A DNA stretch of 64,000 bases from the NCBI RefSeq assembly GCF_001975665.1, contig NZ_CP019419.1, forward strand, positions 186,001 to 250,000. The letters run 5' to 3'. A program made the translations under genes and the position numbers. Positions 1 to 9,048 of the stretch are shown here, piece after piece. Source of the stretch: Polaribacter reichenbachii. GTDB lineage: Bacteria; Bacteroidota; Bacteroidia; Flavobacteriales; Flavobacteriaceae. The notes under the pieces were generated by a model. That model saw nothing but the letters and a program-made list of their open reading frames with translations, searched no databases and was not told where the DNA came from. Numbering within the stretch: position 1 is the first letter of the stretch; the number at the start of each line of letters is the position of its first letter.

Positions 1-1436
1 ATAAAAAATGATAGCGAAATCTCTTTAAATAAAAATTGTTCTTGATGAGAAATCCAACTTACAAAACTGTTCATTACAGAAATAACATAACCATAGCAAT
101 TTGCCAAAAACTGTGGTAAAACTCCTATTAAAGCTAAGAATATTACTAAAATCCCTGCAACTAAAATAGCACCTAAAAACGGAATGATTATTAAATTAGA
201 AAGCATAAACAAACCCGGAAACTGATGAAAATAGAATAAACTTAAAGGCAAAACTCCTATTTGAGCAGCAATTGAAACTGATGCTAATTGCCAAATTTTT
301 TCATCAACTATAAATCTTGGCTTGTAAATTATATACAATTTCGGTTGAATTAAAATAATACCGAAAACCGCTAAATAACTCATTTGAAAACCTACATCAA
401 ATAAAAACATAGGTTTAAAAATCAATAATAAAAACATAGACGATATTAACGAAAACACAGAAACATTTTTCTGATTAAAAGACATACCAATCGCCAAAAA
501 AGTAAACATAGTTACAGCTCTTGTTACAGATGCAGATAAACCTGCTATAAAAGCAAACATCCAAAGAAATAAAACAATACAGATTATTTTTATGAATTTT
601 CCTTTTTTTAATCGTTCTAAAGGTTTTAACAACCAAGTTAAAATCAATAAAATAATACCAACGTGCAAACCAGATACAGCTAAAATATGTATGGCTCCTG
701 CTTTAGAATAGTTTGCCAAAAGTTCTTTAGATATTTCTTGCCTTTGCCCTAATAACAAAGCGTTTATTACTGCTAATTCATCGTTTTTAAATTGATATTT
801 TTGTAGCGATTCTTGTATTTTAGTTCTAAATTTTGCAGATAAACCTACCAATGAAAAGGGTTTAAAACCTAGTCTTATAAAATTATTTTTGCTAATAAAT
901 AGTTGTTGATGAATACCCTGTTTAGCTAAGTAAAACCGATAATCAAATTGATGTGGATTTAAAGGTTTATTAATTGCTTTAAAAGGTGATTTTACATAAA
1001 GGAGTTCATCAACTTTAAAAGGTTTAGCAACACTATCTTTTGATAAGTTTAATAATACTCTACCCCTAGTTTTTAGGCTATCTATTTGCAAAACTTCTGC
1101 TTCAAATTTATGGTGATATAAACTTGATTTTAGAACTTTATCAATCTTTAAAATAGCAGTAGAAGTACTAGTTAATTGTTTTTGATAATAGTTCTCATAA
1201 TTCAAATCGTTGTTTACAAAAACAGAAAAAATCCCTAAAAAAAAGAAAAAAACAAACGCTAAAACAGTTCTTATAATTCTATTGTTGAGCAATAATATAA
1301 AACCTAAAAGAACAGAAAGTAATACCCCTATTTTAGTAAAACTAAAATGGCAAATTTTGATATAAAATTGTAAAACTATTCCTAGAATTATAGAAATAAC
1401 AAAATGTAGAGGTAAATAACCTAGTATCTTTTTCAT
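1..1436 (-). CDS. comEC: ComEC/Rec2-family competence protein, partial (C-terminus off the left edge)
   Basis: The minus strand is open from an ATG at 1436 to the left edge, about 478 codons without a stop. It starts MKKILGYLPLHF and has two or more hydrophobic segments, then a soluble OB-like region, then many membrane segments. The stretch containing the words HILAVSGLHVG, followed by SASVTRAV, is the signature of the ComEC competence domain, which forms the inner-membrane channel for single-stranded DNA uptake. The N-terminal part matches the DUF4131 region usually found before it. Any C-terminal metallo-beta-lactamase-like domain would lie outside the window. It follows the NlpC/P60 gene by 43 nt on the same strand. 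Family assignment is firm; competence of this organism is not shown. Confidence 0.9.
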   Translation of the reverse strand, partial: MKKILGYLPLHFVISIILGIVLQFYIKICHFSFTKIGVLLSVLLGFILLLNNRIIRTVLAFVFFFFLGIFSVFVNNDLNYENYYQKQLTSTSTAILKIDKVLKSSLYHHKFEAEVLQIDSLKTRGRVLLNLSKDSVAKPFKVDELLYVKSPFKAINKPLNPHQFDYRFYLAKQGIHQQLFISKNNFIRLGFKPFSLVGLSAKFRTKIQESLQKYQFKNDELAVINALLLGQRQEISKELLANYSKAGAIHILAVSGLHVGIILLILTWLLKPLERLKKGKFIKIICIVLFLWMFAFIAGLSASVTRAVTMFTFLAIGMSFNQKNVSVFSLISSMFLLLIFKPMFLFDVGFQMSYLAVFGIILIQPKLYIIYKPRFIVDEKIWQLASVSIAAQIGVLPLSLFYFHQFPGLFMLSNLIIIPFLGAILVAGILVIFLALIGVLPQFLANCYGYVISVMNSFVSWISHQEQFLFKEISLSFF

Positions 1437-1479
1437 ATAGCATGATAAAGATACTAAAAAAAAAAATCAAACCACTTAT

Positions 1480-1956
1480 TTACAATACATTAGAAGCTTT
1501 CACAAACGTATTCTTCCAATATTTTTCTGACATCGAAGAGACAATTACACCTCTAGAAGTTGTAGCATGAATAAAAAATATTTGTCCGTTTTTAATCTCA
1601 GTTACCAAACCAACGTGATTAATTTGATTTGACCTTCGGCTTATTTTAAAGAATAATAAATCGCCTTTTTTCACTTTAGCTAAAGCAATTTTTTTACCCT
1701 CTTTTGCCATGTATCTAGAAGATCTAGGTAATGCAATATTTTCTTCGCCAAAAGAAACAAACACGACTCCAGAACAATCCATCCCTTTTCTTGTTGTGCC
1801 TCCGTATTTGTATTTTACACCTTTATATTTTAGTGCATTTGCAACAACTATATCTGCTTTTGATATTTTATTTTTTGTGTAATTTACAGCACTCGCAGAA
1901 GAAAAACAAGAACTTAAAACAAAGGTTAACATTATAAAAAGTAGTTTTTTCTTCAT
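1480..1956 (-). CDS. NlpC/P60 (C40) cell-wall peptidase, lipoprotein
   Basis: A 158-residue protein with a lipoprotein signal (hydrophobic 4-16, lipobox LSSC, lipidated Cys17) and an NlpC/P60 domain from about residue 35 to the end. The catalytic Cys is C61 in the motif DCSGVVF; H114 (NHVGLV) and H130 (IHATTS) fit the His and polar positions of the family. Such enzymes cleave peptide stems of peptidoglycan, usually gamma-D-Glu-diaminopimelate bonds, here presumably in the periplasm and anchored to a membrane. It begins 4 nt after the lpxB stop, so it is probably co-transcribed with surE, the small membrane protein and lpxB. The length is short: a bare catalytic domain with no SH3 or LysM targeting module. 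Confidence 0.85.
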   Translation of the reverse strand: MKKKLLFIMLTFVLSSCFSSASAVNYTKNKISKADIVVANALKYKGVKYKYGGTTRKGMDCSGVVFVSFGEENIALPRSSRYMAKEGKKIALAKVKKGDLLFFKISRRSNQINHVGLVTEIKNGQIFFIHATTSRGVIVSSMSEKYWKNTFVKASNVL

Positions 1957-1960
1957 ACGC

Positions 1961-3073
1961 TTAAGGCTTTAAATTTTCTATAATAAGTTTTGCTGTTTTT
2001 GTTGATGCTCCTTTACCACCTAACTTTTTCTCTAATTCAAAATAGTCTAAAAATAATTTTTCTCGGTGTTCTTGATCAAGTATTTTAGACAATTCTTTTT
2101 TAAGTTTTGTTTTTGTAAAATTGTTCTGAATTAATTCAGTAACAACCTCTTTATCCATAATTAAATTAACTAAAGAAATATATTTTAAGGTTATAATTCT
2201 TCTTGCTATTTGGTACGAAATAAAACTACCTTTATAACAAACTACTTGCGGCACTTTAAACAAAGCGGTTTCTAAAGTTGCTGTACCAGAAGCTACAATA
2301 GCTGCTGTTGATACCGATAATAAATCGTAGGTTTTATTGTTGATAAAACTTACATTTTTTGTTCCAATTATTCTTTGATAAAAAGAAAAATCTTGACTTG
2401 GTGCACCACCAATTACAAATTTATAATAAGGATAATCATCTACCAAAGACAACATTACAGAAAGCATTTTGGTTATTTCTTGTTTTCTACTTCCTGGTAA
2501 TAAAGTAATTATTGGTTTATCTCCTAAATTATGCTCTTCTCTAAATTCTTCTACAGCTGTTTGTTCTCTATCTGCAATGGCATCAATTAAAGGATGCCCA
2601 ACAAAATCTACTTTATAATCGAACTTTTTGTAAAACTCTTTTTCAAAAGGGAGAATTACAAACATTTTATCTACATCGTTTTTAATTGCTTTAACTCTTG
2701 TAGCTCTACTTGCCCAAACTTGTGGAGAAATATAATAATTAGTTTTATAGCCTTGTTGTTTTGCCCATTTTGCAATACGCAAATTAAAACCAGAATTATC
2801 GATAAAAATAATTACATCTGGTTGAAACAAATCAATATCACTTTTACAAAACTTAAGATATACAAGAATCTTGTTTAAGTTTTTAAGCACTTCGAAAAAA
2901 CCCATAAAAGCTCTTTCTTTATAATGGCTTACTAAAGTACCACCAACTGATTTCATTAAATCTCCTCCCCAAAATTTAATATCTGCATCTGCATCTTCTT
3001 TATACAAGGCTTTCATTAAATTAGAACCATGTAAATCTCCTGAGGCTTCACCTGCTATAATGTAATATTTCAT
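1961..3073 (-). CDS. lpxB: Lipid-A-disaccharide synthase
   Basis: A 370-residue GT-B glycosyltransferase of normal family length. It joins UDP-2,3-diacylglucosamine to lipid X to make the lipid A disaccharide at the cytoplasmic face of the inner membrane. Recognisable motifs are the N-terminal GEASGDLHG, FIDNSGFNLR, LLPGSRKQEI at the inter-domain region and ASGTATLETAL near the C-terminus. The start ATG overlaps the stop of the preceding small membrane gene (TGATG), indicating translational coupling. Co-occurrence with surE is common in Flavobacteriia. Confidence 0.96.
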   Translation of the reverse strand: MKYYIIAGEASGDLHGSNLMKALYKEDADADIKFWGGDLMKSVGGTLVSHYKERAFMGFFEVLKNLNKILVYLKFCKSDIDLFQPDVIIFIDNSGFNLRIAKWAKQQGYKTNYYISPQVWASRATRVKAIKNDVDKMFVILPFEKEFYKKFDYKVDFVGHPLIDAIADREQTAVEEFREEHNLGDKPIITLLPGSRKQEITKMLSVMLSLVDDYPYYKFVIGGAPSQDFSFYQRIIGTKNVSFINNKTYDLLSVSTAAIVASGTATLETALFKVPQVVCYKGSFISYQIARRIITLKYISLVNLIMDKEVVTELIQNNFTKTKLKKELSKILDQEHREKLFLDYFELEKKLGGKGASTKTAKLIIENLKP

Positions 3074-3360
3074 CAGATAAACTTTAAAATTAAGGTGGTT
3101 AAAGCAATAAAAATGGTTGTCATTAACACACCTTTTGCTCTGTTGTCTTGTTTCTTTTTGATAAAAATTAAGAACACAAATAAATTAGGAATTGCTGCTA
3201 TAGATAGAATTTTACCATACAAAGCTCCATCTTCTATCAATTTTAAAGTTTCACTAAAACCAACATTAGAAAAATATTCTATATACAAAAAACAGCCTGC
3301 AAGCGTTGCAAATACAGAAACTAAAACTCCTATTAATATGTCTTTTTTTACAGTTCCCAA
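3073..3360 (-). CDS. Small integral membrane protein between surE and lpxB
   Basis: A 95-residue protein that I cannot name. It has three predicted membrane helices (about 9-28, 48-67 and 77-94) separated by short loops; the second loop is basic (KKKQDNRAK). It overlaps the end of surE by 13 nt and lpxB by 1 nt, so all three are translationally coupled and the gene is certainly expressed if they are. A role near lipid A synthesis is suggested only by position. No cysteine pairs or catalytic motifs are visible. Confidence 0.75.
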   Translation of the reverse strand: MGTVKKDILIGVLVSVFATLAGCFLYIEYFSNVGFSETLKLIEDGALYGKILSIAAIPNLFVFLIFIKKKQDNRAKGVLMTTIFIALTTLILKFI

Positions 3361-4118
3361 GAATTTAGTTTTTGAATCATATGATGTGCAGTTAAATCGA
3401 ACTGAACAGGTACTATAGAAATATAACCGTTTTCTAAGGCATAAATATCTGTATCCTGACCTTTGTCTCTGTTTACAAACTCACCAGAAAGCCAGTAATA
3501 TTCTTTACCAAACGGACTTTTTCTTTTATCAAAATCTTCTTTCCAAACACCCATTGCTTGTCTGCAGATTTTTGTTCCTTTTATTTCTTCTTCCTTTAAG
3601 TCAGGAATATTTACGTTTAAAACAATACCTTCTGGCAAACCATTTAACAAGGTATTTAGAGTAATGTTTTTTACAAAATTTTCGCAAGATTTAAAATCTG
3701 CATGCCATTTAAAATCTAATAACGAAAAACCTATTGCAGGAATCCCTTCTATACCAGCTTCTATTGCAGCACTCATTGTACCAGAATAAATAACATTAAT
3801 CGATGAATTTGGTCCGTGATTAATACCAGAAACACATAAATCTGGCTTTTTATTTAGAATTTCGCTAATTGCCATTTTTACACAATCTGCAGGTGTACCA
3901 GAACACGTATATTCTAATTGAGGGCCATCATCAATTGTTATAGGATTACATGTCAATACATTATCAACAGTAATTGCGTGTCCCATTCCACTTTGTGGGC
4001 TATCTGGAGCAACAACAACTACTTCACCAATTTTGTTCATTATTTTAATAAGCGCTCTTATACCAGGAGCTGTAATTCCATCATCATTTGTTACTAAAAT
4101 CAACGGTCTTTCATTCAT
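3348..4118 (-). CDS. surE: 5'/3'-nucleotidase SurE
   Basis: A 256-residue protein of normal family length that removes phosphate from nucleoside 5'- and 3'-monophosphates in the cytoplasm, with a divalent metal. The metal ligands are visible by comparison with known SurE proteins: D12 and D13 in NDDGI, S43 in PQSGMGH, and N100 in SGINHGPN. The motif SGTPADCV is also typical. It is the first gene of the four-gene minus-strand unit surE - small membrane protein - lpxB - NlpC/P60, possibly running on to comEC. Confidence 0.96.
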   Translation of the reverse strand: MNERPLILVTNDDGITAPGIRALIKIMNKIGEVVVVAPDSPQSGMGHAITVDNVLTCNPITIDDGPQLEYTCSGTPADCVKMAISEILNKKPDLCVSGINHGPNSSINVIYSGTMSAAIEAGIEGIPAIGFSLLDFKWHADFKSCENFVKNITLNTLLNGLPEGIVLNVNIPDLKEEEIKGTKICRQAMGVWKEDFDKRKSPFGKEYYWLSGEFVNRDKGQDTDIYALENGYISIVPVQFDLTAHHMIQKLNSWEL

Positions 4119-4157
4119 AAAGAATAATTTTTAGATTTTAAATTTAAGTCTTTTAAA

Positions 4158-4165
4158 CAAATGTA
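4158..4165 (-). promoter_or_regulatory. Candidate -7 element for the surE operon
   Basis: On the minus strand this reads TACATTTG, a match to the Bacteroidetes -7 consensus TAnnTTTG, 39 nt before the surE ATG. No clear TTG lies at the usual distance upstream, so support is partial. The rest of the 329-bp gap to the divergent protease gene (4119-4447) is AT-rich and holds no ORF that I would call. Confidence 0.45.
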
Positions 4166-4447
4166 ATTTATTTTAATCGATTTTCTTTTTAACATTTTAT
4201 AAAGAACGAATACCTATTATTTTGAGTAATATTGTTAGTCAAACGAGTTACTAATTAAAGAAAGACTTTTCTAAATTTTAAAATAAATTGGTTTGATACT
4301 CTCAATTTTAAAAAAGTAAAAACCTAATTATCTCTTAAATTTTAGAGGTAATTATAAAAAGAGTTGATTCCTAAAAAATTTGGCACTATTTTAGTAGATT
4401 AGCAAGTGAGATTAGTAATTTTTAATTAAAATAACGACAGTAGATTT

Positions 4448-6586
4448 ATGAAGACGAAATTTAAGTTTAGTACTACTTTATTGGCAATTGTTTTGTTGAT
4501 AAATAGCATAGCAGTAAATGCATCAGAAAAAATTGAAACATCAAACCTTGATCCCGAAAAAGATAAAGTTTTAATTTATGTTTTAAAAAATATCTTAACA
4601 AGAGGTCATTTTGTGGTAAAAGATATGAACGATGATTTTTCTGAACACGTTTTTAATTCTTTTATTGATGGTTTAGACAGCAACAAAAGATATTTTACTC
4701 AAAAAGATATTAAAGAATTTTCGAAATATAAATATCAAATTGATAATCAACTTTTACAAGACGATTTAACTTTTTACAAATTAGTTTACGGGCGTTTTTT
4801 AAGTAAAATTAAAAATGCAAAATCTTATTATGGCGATTTATTGGCACAGCCTTTTAATTTTAATAAAAATGAAGTTATTGATTTAGATTATGAGAAAGTT
4901 CCTTTTGCTAAAAATGACAATGAATTAATCGATTATTGGAGAAAACAATTAAAACTGCAAACTTTAAGCAGAATCGAAGAACAAACTGATTTACAAGAAA
5001 GTAAACTTAAAAAGGATAAAAATTTCAAAGTAAAATCGTTTGCAACATTAGAAAAAGAAGCTAGAGCAAAAGTTCTAGAAAATATGGATGAATTGTACAT
5101 AAGAATTGAAGAATTAGAACACGATGATTGGTTTTCTACCTTCTTAAATTCTGTTGTAGGGGCTTTTGATCCGCATACAACCTATATGGATCCTTCTATA
5201 AAAGAACGTTTTGACCAAACCATTTCTGGTAAATTAGAAGGTATTGGAGCACGTTTACAAAAAAAAGGAATTTACACACACGTTTTTGAATTGGTCGCTG
5301 GTGGCCCTGCTTCTAAACAAGGCGAATTAGAACCTGGTGATATTATTTTAAAAGTTGCACAAGGTGATGAAGAACCTTTAGATATTGTTGGTATGCGTTT
5401 AGATGATGCTATTAAATTTATCAAAGGAAAAAAAGGAACTGAAGTACAATTAACGGTTAAGAAAAAGTTAGATGGTTCTACAAAAGTAATTTCTATTATT
5501 AGAGATGTTGTACAACTTGATGAAACTTTTGTAAAATCGAGCATAGTAGAAAAGAACGGAAAAAAATATGCAATTATAGATTTACCTAGTTTTTACATCG
5601 ACTTTTCTGATAACAATTACAGAGATTCTGCAAAAGATATGGAAAAGGAAATTGAAAGATTAAAAGCAGAAGGTGTAAATGGTTTAATTATAGATTTAAG
5701 AAATAATGGTGGTGGTTCTTTAAAAACAGCGATAGAAATATCTGGTTTATTTATTGATAAAGGCCCTGTTGTTCAAGTAAAATACAGAGGCGAAAGCCCA
5801 ATTATTAAAAATGATATAGATCCTAAAATGCAATGGGATGGAGCTGTAGTCGTTTTGGTAAATGAATTTTCTGCATCAGCATCAGAAATTTTTGCAGCTG
5901 CAATGCAAGATTATAAAAGAGGTGTTATTTTAGGTGGTAATCAAACTTATGGTAAAGGAACTGTGCAGAATGTATTGCCTATCAATCAATTTTATCAAAA
6001 ATATGAAGGTGATTTAGGTTATTTAAAAATGACTATTCAAAAATTCTACAGAGTTAATGGTGGTTCTACACAAAAAGAAGGTGTTTATTCTGATATTGCA
6101 ATGCCAAGTAGATTGAGTTATATGAAATATGGTGAGCGTGATTTAGAAGATGCTTTAGATTGGGATAAAGTACCACAAGCTAACTATACTCAAACTAATT
6201 CTTATGCTAATTTTAATGATGTTGTTTACAACAGCAAACAAAGAATTGCAAATAGCGATAACTTTAAGTTGGTAAACGAATATGCTAAATGGCTTAAGAA
6301 AAATCAAGATGATACTTCGTATTCTTTAAATTATAAAACGTTTTTTAAAGAGAGTGAAATTAGAGAAAAAGAAGCTGAAAAATTCAAATCTGTTTTTGAT
6401 TACAAATCGAATTTAACATTTACTTCACCACAATATGAGCAATCTTTATTTAAAGAAAATGAAGATTTAAAGGACAAAAGATTAGCTTGGCACAAAAACT
6501 TATCGAAAGATATGTATGTATCTGAAGCTCTAAATGTTTTAAGCGAATTAAAACTTAATAAAAAAACAGATATTGTTAAACATTAA
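4448..6586 (+). CDS. prc: Carboxy-terminal processing (tail-specific) protease, S41A family, Prc-like
   Basis: A 712-residue periplasmic protease. Residues 1-25 form a signal peptide ending near VNASEK. An N-terminal helical region (about 35-235) is followed by a PDZ domain (about 245-335, beginning GKLEGIGARL) and the S41 catalytic domain. The catalytic pair is Ser477 (in FSASASEIFAAAM) and Lys503 (in TYGKGTVQ); the S-to-K spacing is one residue longer than in E. coli Prc. A C-terminal helical extension (about 540-700) resembles the Prc C-terminal domain (DUF3340). The family trims or degrades periplasmic proteins and lipoproteins. It stands alone: a strong terminator follows at once, and the upstream gap separates it from divergent surE. 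Confidence 0.95.
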   Translation: MKTKFKFSTTLLAIVLLINSIAVNASEKIETSNLDPEKDKVLIYVLKNILTRGHFVVKDMNDDFSEHVFNSFIDGLDSNKRYFTQKDIKEFSKYKYQIDNQLLQDDLTFYKLVYGRFLSKIKNAKSYYGDLLAQPFNFNKNEVIDLDYEKVPFAKNDNELIDYWRKQLKLQTLSRIEEQTDLQESKLKKDKNFKVKSFATLEKEARAKVLENMDELYIRIEELEHDDWFSTFLNSVVGAFDPHTTYMDPSIKERFDQTISGKLEGIGARLQKKGIYTHVFELVAGGPASKQGELEPGDIILKVAQGDEEPLDIVGMRLDDAIKFIKGKKGTEVQLTVKKKLDGSTKVISIIRDVVQLDETFVKSSIVEKNGKKYAIIDLPSFYIDFSDNNYRDSAKDMEKEIERLKAEGVNGLIIDLRNNGGGSLKTAIEISGLFIDKGPVVQVKYRGESPIIKNDIDPKMQWDGAVVVLVNEFSASASEIFAAAMQDYKRGVILGGNQTYGKGTVQNVLPINQFYQKYEGDLGYLKMTIQKFYRVNGGSTQKEGVYSDIAMPSRLSYMKYGERDLEDALDWDKVPQANYTQTNSYANFNDVVYNSKQRIANSDNFKLVNEYAKWLKKNQDDTSYSLNYKTFFKESEIREKEAEKFKSVFDYKSNLTFTSPQYEQSLFKENEDLKDKRLAWHKNLSKDMYVSEALNVLSELKLNKKTDIVKH

Positions 6587-6610
6587 CAATTATTAAAATT
6601 AATTTTTAAG

Positions 6611-6643
6611 CCTGATATGTTTCTATAACATATCAGGTTTTTT
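6611..6643 (+). terminator. Rho-independent terminator of the prc gene
   Basis: A perfect 10-bp stem, CCTGATATGT (6611-6620) with ACATATCAGG (6628-6637), and a 7-nt loop, followed by a T run. It is 24 nt after the prc stop. Its T run continues directly into the promoter-like box of the next gene. Confidence 0.9.
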
Positions 6644-6650
6644 ATTTTTG
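6643..6650 (+). promoter_or_regulatory. -7 promoter element TATTTTTG directly before the thioesterase gene
   Basis: TATTTTTG fits TAnnTTTG exactly and ends 4 nt before the ATG at 6655. With the usual spacing of the -7 element, transcription would begin at or next to the ATG, giving a leaderless mRNA. The upstream -33 zone falls in the prc terminator stem. Confidence 0.5.
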
Positions 6651-6654
6651 AAAT

Positions 6655-7098
6655 ATGGAATTTAAAGTAGACTTTACAACAAAATGGTCAGATTTTGACC
6701 CAAACAGACATATGCGTCATACAGCATATAATGATTATGCAGCAGAAGTAAGAGTTCGTTTTTTTGCAGGCCAAAACTTTACACTAGAAGATTTTAGCAA
6801 ACACAATATTGGCCCAATTCTTTTTACTGAAGAAACCTCTTTTAGAAAAGAAATTTATATTGGAGAAAATATTTCTGCAAACTTTAAAGTATCTGGTCTT
6901 TCTAAAGACAACGAACGCTGGAAGATAACACACGAAATCTTTAACCAAGCAGGAAAATTATCAGCAATAATAAAAGTTTATGGTGCTTGGTTAGATTTAA
7001 AAACTCGTAAATTAACTGTACCTCCAAAAGAAGCGCAACATTTATTTTTAGTAGCAGATAAAACTGATGACTTTGAAGAAATAATCTTAAAAAAATAA
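6655..7098 (+). CDS. Acyl-CoA thioesterase, 4HBT-like hotdog fold
   Basis: A 147-residue single-domain hotdog protein. The 4-hydroxybenzoyl-CoA thioesterase-like active-site segment is at the N-terminus: D15-P-N17-x-H19-M, followed by YNDYAAEVRVRFF. The family hydrolyses thioesters of fatty acyl-CoA or aryl-CoA in the cytoplasm; the substrate cannot be read from sequence. It is flanked by a terminator on each side and so appears monocistronic. The start at 6655 is the only ATG that keeps the conserved N-terminus. Confidence 0.85.
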   Translation: MEFKVDFTTKWSDFDPNRHMRHTAYNDYAAEVRVRFFAGQNFTLEDFSKHNIGPILFTEETSFRKEIYIGENISANFKVSGLSKDNERWKITHEIFNQAGKLSAIIKVYGAWLDLKTRKLTVPPKEAQHLFLVADKTDDFEEIILKK

Positions 7099-7111
7099 TT
7101 ACAAAAAAAAA

Positions 7112-7141
7112 ACGTCTAAATTTCTTTAGACGTTTTTTTTA
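7112..7141 (+). terminator. Bidirectional terminator between convergent thioesterase and symporter genes
   Basis: A 9-bp stem, ACGTCTAAA (7112-7120) with TTTAGACGT (7125-7133), and a 4-nt loop. It has an A run before it and a T run after it, so it can stop transcription from both sides. It lies midway between the two convergent stops. Confidence 0.92.
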
Positions 7142-7158
7142 TTCAGTCAATTAATATT

Positions 7159-8787
7159 CTACCAGAATAAAGCATACAATACTGCTAATAAAAGACAAAC
7201 AACCATTGAACCTAAATTGAATAATGGAGATGTTTTAAATAATTCTTTAGAAATTTCTATACCTTTTTCATCATCTGCGCCTTTATTCTGTAAATAACTT
7301 AATACCATTGTCACTGCCATAGATAATAAAGTTGCAATTCCCATTTGATGCATCCAAGGCTCCAAAGCCACAATTGGTAAGAATTTTAAAGCTAATGCAA
7401 TAGGAATTGATAATATAGCTCCCCAAATTGCTGCATTGTTGGTTGTTTTTTTCCAAAATAAACCTAACATAAAAACAGCTAAAATACCAGGACTAACAAT
7501 ACCTGTCCACTCTTGTATAAATTGAAAAGCTTGGTCTATACCACCTAATAATGGAGCAACAATTACAGCGATTAATAAAGAAGCTGCAGCAGAAATTCTC
7601 CCCACATTTACAGTTTGTTTATCATTTGCATTTTTGTTAATGTATTGCTTATAAATATCCATCGTAAAAATGGTTGATGTTGAATTTAACATAGATGCTA
7701 AAGAAGAAACAACAGCAGCAGCTAGTGCAGCAAAAGCAACACCTTTCAATCCTGTTGGTAAAAATTGTAATAACCAAGGATAAGCTTTGTCTGCTTGTTC
7801 AGGAGAAGGTGTATTTAACATACCAACTTCACCTAAATTTGCCATAATTGCTGGGTCATTTACCATAACATAGGCAGCTATACCTGGTACAACAACAATT
7901 AAAGGAATAATTAATTTTAAAAATGCAGCTAATAAAATACCTTTTTGAGATTCTTTTAAAGATTTTGCTGCTAAAGTTCTTTGTATAATATATTGATTAA
8001 AACCCCAGTAATATAAGTTTGCCACCCATAAACCACCAACTAAAACCCAGATTCCTGGTAAGTTTACATAGTTTTCATTACTTTCTTCTAAAATCATATG
8101 AAACTTTTCTGGTGCTGCTTCCCAAACTTTAGAGAAACCAGCTAACATTCCTTCTCCTCCAGAAACTGTATTTAAGGCTAAATAGGTTGTAATTAATCCT
8201 CCTAAAACTAAGAAAACTACTTGTATTACATCTGTCCAAGCAACAGCAGATAATCCACCATATAAAGAATAGGCAGCAGCAAATAATGCCAAACCAATTA
8301 TAGCATACATCATATCTACACCCATAATGGTTTCTATTGCTAAACCTCCTAAATAAAGAACAGAAGCTAGATTTACAAAAATGTATAAAGCCAGCCAAAA
8401 AAGCGCTAAAATGGTTTTCAAGTTTGTAGAGAAACGTTTTTCAACAAATTCAGGAATGGTATATAAACCTTTTTCAATAAAAATTGGTAAAAAATATTTA
8501 CCTACAATAATTAATGTTAAGGCTGCCATCCATTCGTAAGAAGCAATTGCAATACCCAATGCAAAACCTGAACCAGACATACCAATAAATTGTTCTGCTG
8601 AAATATTTGCTGCAATTAGTGAAGTACCAATGGCCCACCAAGGTAAAGATTTACTTGCTAAGAAATAATCTTCTGCGTTTTTTTGATGCCCTTTTTTATC
8701 ACGCGAAACCCATAAACCTACACCTAAAATTAAAATGGCGTAAGCTACGAAAACTACATAGTCCCACATATCAAATCCTGCTGTCAT
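7159..8787 (-). CDS. Sodium:solute symporter (SSS family, sugar-type)
   Basis: A 542-residue inner-membrane protein with about 14 hydrophobic helices, typical for the SSS family. Motifs include AEDYFLASKSLPWWAIG near residue 40, SAEQFIGMSGSGF, and YSLYGGLSAVAWTDVIQ near residue 175, all characteristic of vSGLT-like sodium/galactose or glucose symporters. It couples sodium influx to uptake of a small organic solute. The exact substrate is uncertain, since the family also carries sialic acid, proline and pantothenate. No sugar-metabolism genes are next to it. The ATG at 8787 (MTAGFDMWDYV) is retained; M7 is an alternative. Confidence 0.88.
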   Translation of the reverse strand: MTAGFDMWDYVVFVAYAILILGVGLWVSRDKKGHQKNAEDYFLASKSLPWWAIGTSLIAANISAEQFIGMSGSGFALGIAIASYEWMAALTLIIVGKYFLPIFIEKGLYTIPEFVEKRFSTNLKTILALFWLALYIFVNLASVLYLGGLAIETIMGVDMMYAIIGLALFAAAYSLYGGLSAVAWTDVIQVVFLVLGGLITTYLALNTVSGGEGMLAGFSKVWEAAPEKFHMILEESNENYVNLPGIWVLVGGLWVANLYYWGFNQYIIQRTLAAKSLKESQKGILLAAFLKLIIPLIVVVPGIAAYVMVNDPAIMANLGEVGMLNTPSPEQADKAYPWLLQFLPTGLKGVAFAALAAAVVSSLASMLNSTSTIFTMDIYKQYINKNANDKQTVNVGRISAAASLLIAVIVAPLLGGIDQAFQFIQEWTGIVSPGILAVFMLGLFWKKTTNNAAIWGAILSIPIALALKFLPIVALEPWMHQMGIATLLSMAVTMVLSYLQNKGADDEKGIEISKELFKTSPLFNLGSMVVCLLLAVLYALFW

Positions 8788-8982
8788 AATTGTTTTTTTA
8801 TTATTTGTTTAGTTAATTTTTGAATCTCAAATATACTATATAAACCAAAGATATAGTAATAACTAATGCAAAAACCAACACAACAAATGGCTTAAATTAT
8901 ACAATTAATTGAGTTTTTTTTTTGATAATACAATTAGATTTCAATAATTCACTTTTTAAAGCAGAATCAAGTTTTTTATAAG

Positions 8983-9013
8983 AAAAAAGGCTGTTCTATG
9001 TAGAACAGCCTTT
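8983..9013 (-). terminator. Terminator after the porin gene
   Basis: A 12-bp stem, AAAGGCTGTTCT (8986-8997) with AGAACAGCCTTT (9002-9013), and a 4-nt loop. Read on the minus strand it ends in a run of six T, matching termination of the nitrate transporter operon, whose last gene stops at 9049. Confidence 0.9.
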
Positions 9014-9048
9014 CGCTAATTATCAAATTCAAATAATAAAAAGTTTAT

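Noticed and set aside
8788..9048. Promoter candidate for the symporter (minus-strand TATATTTG near 8830-8837)
   Set aside because: The -7 box fits, but the nearest TTG is only about 10 nt upstream, too close; left out as a feature.
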